In this document: piece by piece, positions 62,369 to 64,000 of the stretch
Position numbering within the stretch: the stretch's first letter is position 1
Layout of the letters: the number at the start of each line of letters is the position of its first letter
NCBI GenBank assembly: GCA_050248955.1
Contig: JBFWRK010000020.1
Span: 10,565 to 74,564 of the forward strand
Reading direction: 5' to 3'
From: JBFWRK01 sp050248955
GTDB lineage: Bacteria; Actinomycetota; Acidimicrobiia; Acidimicrobiales; Ilumatobacteraceae
DNA length: 64,000 nt
Made by a program: the position numbers and the translations under genes
The notes under the pieces: generated by a model
Told to the model about the DNA's origin: nothing
Databases searched by the model: none
What the model saw: the letters and a program-made list of their open reading frames with translations, nothing else

Positions 62369-63762
62369 ACATTCAGGGCTCTCCGACCCCTTCCGTGGGT
62401 GAGTAGCTGACCATCCGCGGGTGCACCCCGTTGCCCGGCTTGGCTTTCCGGCTGTCTGACGGCTGGAAAGAGCGAGGTGCAACGGGGTGCAATCCAAGAG
62501 GGTATGGGCGCGGGTGCTCGGCGTCGAACATGGAGTGGTGATCGAGCACGTCCGGTTCGATGGCGAAGCCGACGAGATCGTGGTCGGGTGCCGGTTGCGA
62601 AGGAGTGCCGCACGACGATGCGGAAGGTGCCGGCGACGAAGTCCGGGCTATGACAGCGGTGACGGCATACGCCGGTGGCGGGCGTTGGATGCCGGCACAA
62701 CTCGGGTGTTCATCGAGGCCGACGCGCCGCGCGTCGCCTGCGCCGAGCACGGGGTGACCGTCGCGGCGGTGCCGTGGGCACGCCACGATGCCGGCCACAC
62801 CCGTGCGTTCGATGACACGGTCGCCTGGTTGGTGACGCACACCTCGAAGACCGCCGTGGTCGAGTTGATGCGGATCGCGTGGCGCACCGTCGGCGCGATC
62901 GCCGCCCGGGTCGTCACCGACGCCCGCGCCGCCCGGGATCCGTTCGACGGGTTGACGCCGATCGGGATCGATGAGATCTCGTTCCGGCGCGGCCACAAGT
63001 ATCTGATGGTCGTCGTCGATCACGACACCGGCCGGCTCGTGTGGGCCGCCGAGGGCCACGACCGCAAGACCCTCCAGCAGTTCTTCGACGTCCTCGGCCC
63101 CGAACGTTGCGCCAAGATCCGCCTGGTCAGCGCCGACGCTGCGGAGTGGATCGCCGCCTGCGCCCTCGACGCCTGCGAGCACGCGACCTTGTGTCTCGAT
63201 CCGTTCCACATCGTCCGCTGGGCCACCCAGGCCCTCGACGTCGTCAGACGGTGGGTGTGGAACGTGCTCCGTCGCCTCGGTGTTCACGGCCAAGCCGCCG
63301 CGTTGAAGGGCTGCCGCTACGCGTTGTGGAAGAACCCCGAGGACCTCACCGACCGGCAACGAACCAAGCTCGCCTGGATCGCCCGGCACAACCACAGCCT
63401 CTACCGCGCCTACTTGTTGAAGGAGCAGCTGCGGCTCGTCTTCCAACAACGCGGCGACCAGGCCGTGGCCATGTTGGACGCGTGGCTCGCATGGGCACGC
63501 CGCTCCAGGATCCCCGCGTTCGTCGAGCTCTACCACCGCATCAATCGACACCGCGCCGGGATCATCGCCACGCTCACTCACGGCCTGTCGAACGGGCTGA
63601 CCGAAAGCGTCAATACCAAGCTCCGGCTCCTCACCCGCATCGCCTACGGGTTCCGGTCCACCGACAACCTCATCGCCCTCTGCCTGCTCGACCGAGGAGG
63701 CCACTGCCCACCCCTCCCCGGCCGCAACTGACCCACGGACACAGCAGGAGAGCCACATTCAG
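62369..63762 (+). mobile_element. ISL3-family insertion sequence with 8-bp target duplication
   Basis: The element is 1378 bp (62377-63754). Terminal repeats begin GGCTCTCC, then TCCGTGGGT follows at matching distance on both ends. It is flanked by the direct repeat ACATTCAG (62369-62376 and 63755-63762), 8 bp as ISL3 elements make. The transposase is full length, so the copy appears intact and recent. It inserted to the right of the tRNA-Gly fragment. Confidence 0.95.
62487..63731 (+). CDS. ISL3-family transposase
   Basis: A 414-residue DDE transposase. A zinc-finger-like N-terminus has Cys35, Cys45 and Cys48. A helix-turn-helix region follows. The catalytic core starts with IGIDEISFRRGHK (Asp162), the second acid lies in CLDPFHIVRW, and the Glu in GLTESVNTKLR. 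GTG at 62487 is the start; the message begins 110 bp inside the left terminal repeat. The only recognised gene in the element. Confidence 0.95.
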   Translation: MQSKRVWARVLGVEHGVVIEHVRFDGEADEIVVGCRLRRSAARRCGRCRRRSPGYDSGDGIRRWRALDAGTTRVFIEADAPRVACAEHGVTVAAVPWARHDAGHTRAFDDTVAWLVTHTSKTAVVELMRIAWRTVGAIAARVVTDARAARDPFDGLTPIGIDEISFRRGHKYLMVVVDHDTGRLVWAAEGHDRKTLQQFFDVLGPERCAKIRLVSADAAEWIAACALDACEHATLCLDPFHIVRWATQALDVVRRWVWNVLRRLGVHGQAAALKGCRYALWKNPEDLTDRQRTKLAWIARHNHSLYRAYLLKEQLRLVFQQRGDQAVAMLDAWLAWARRSRIPAFVELYHRINRHRAGIIATLTHGLSNGLTESVNTKLRLLTRIAYGFRSTDNLIALCLLDRGGHCPPLPGRN

Positions 63763-64000
63763 CATCGAAGACCGATCCACGAGTCCGAGGTCAGCCAGCC
63801 AGTAGCCGCTCGAACGCCTCCGGCGACACAACCGGCGGCTGCTGATCCGACCATTCCAGAAGAGGGAGTGTCCGTTCCCTTGTGTGAGTGATGGGTGGTT
63901 GCGTCATCCGGGAAAGACTTCGCCGACGAGCCGGCACATAGGAATGAGAGCTGGCCTCGTTGACCATGAGTCGTTTGTCTGGTGTCTGCTCCGGGCTCTG
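63763..64000. other. Right flank of the insertion sequence, no clear gene
   Basis: A 38-codon minus-strand frame (63907-63791; ATG, ends FERLLAG) is present, but I do not recognise it and it may be a fragment. The last bases of the window read GGGCTCTG, too short to judge. Nothing else is seen. Confidence 0.4.

Noticed and set aside
63989..64000. GGGCTCTG at the window end as the tip of a second ISL3 element
   Set aside because: Only a few bases match the terminal repeat and the sequence stops there; not supportable.

Overview
This is high-GC DNA (about 70 percent by eye) with frequent GTG starts, many ATGA/GTGA gene overlaps, F420-type oxidoreductases, lone SCO6745-family and DUF2231 proteins, and extensive acyl-CoA chemistry. 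Together these suggest an aerobic heterotrophic actinobacterium, possibly of the Acidimicrobiia/Ilumatobacter type. The phylum-level call is fairly safe. The finer placement is a guess, because the window has no rRNA or housekeeping marker.

Region 1 (1-9.2 kb, minus strand) is one operon. In transcription order it holds a Tat/lipoprotein solute-binding protein, two oligopeptide-type permeases, a fused double ATPase, an MttB-family methyltransferase and a DgcA/trimethylamine-dehydrogenase-like flavoprotein cut by the window edge. It reads as uptake and N-demethylation of a methylated (quaternary) amine. Region 2 (9.3-17.6 kb) holds a membrane desaturase divergent from an XRE regulator with a perfect 30-bp palindrome between them, two divergent AI-2E transporters, a 2-oxoglutarate oxygenase, a secreted Thr-rich protein, a MazEF pair and an F420-type oxidoreductase. 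Region 3 (17.8-25.9 kb, plus strand) is a compact operon: a second MttB, a dimethylglycine-dehydrogenase-like protein, and a full alpha-gamma-beta-delta sarcosine-oxidase-like set. No corrinoid protein, corrinoid activase or cobalamin riboswitch was recognised, so how the MttB proteins work is open.

Region 4 (26-41.6 kb) is mixed: nitronate monooxygenase, a branched-chain 2-oxoacid dehydrogenase (E1 alpha, E1 beta, E2, no E3), a secreted intradiol-dioxygenase-like lipoprotein, a class I HMG-CoA reductase, a YihY membrane protein, a two-component system with a small Asp/Arg-rich exported protein, methyltransferases and an SDR.

Region 5 (41.6-60.8 kb) is a catabolic island for an acyl-CoA substrate. 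It has an iron-type ABC transporter split in two, two acyl-CoA dehydrogenases, an APH-type kinase, SDRs, two thiolase/DUF35 pairs, a CoA-transferase, an LLM flavin oxidoreductase, an amidohydrolase and two paralogous FCD-type GntR regulators. Eight copies of a TCATGA-centred palindrome lie in six of its intergenic regions. In the two that look divergent, the copies come in pairs exactly 47 bp apart. I infer a regulon controlled by one or both GntR proteins.

Region 6 (60.8-64 kb) is decayed: a frameshifted CoA-transferase, an acyl-CoA ligase tail, a 47-bp 3-prime fragment of tRNA-Gly(GCC) that looks like an attachment site, and an intact ISL3-family insertion sequence with an 8-bp target duplication. 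An integrated element probably begins at the tRNA fragment and runs rightward out of the window. Three copies of a 46-bp palindromic repeat lie in intergenic gaps near 1.9, 26.0 and 32.9 kb.
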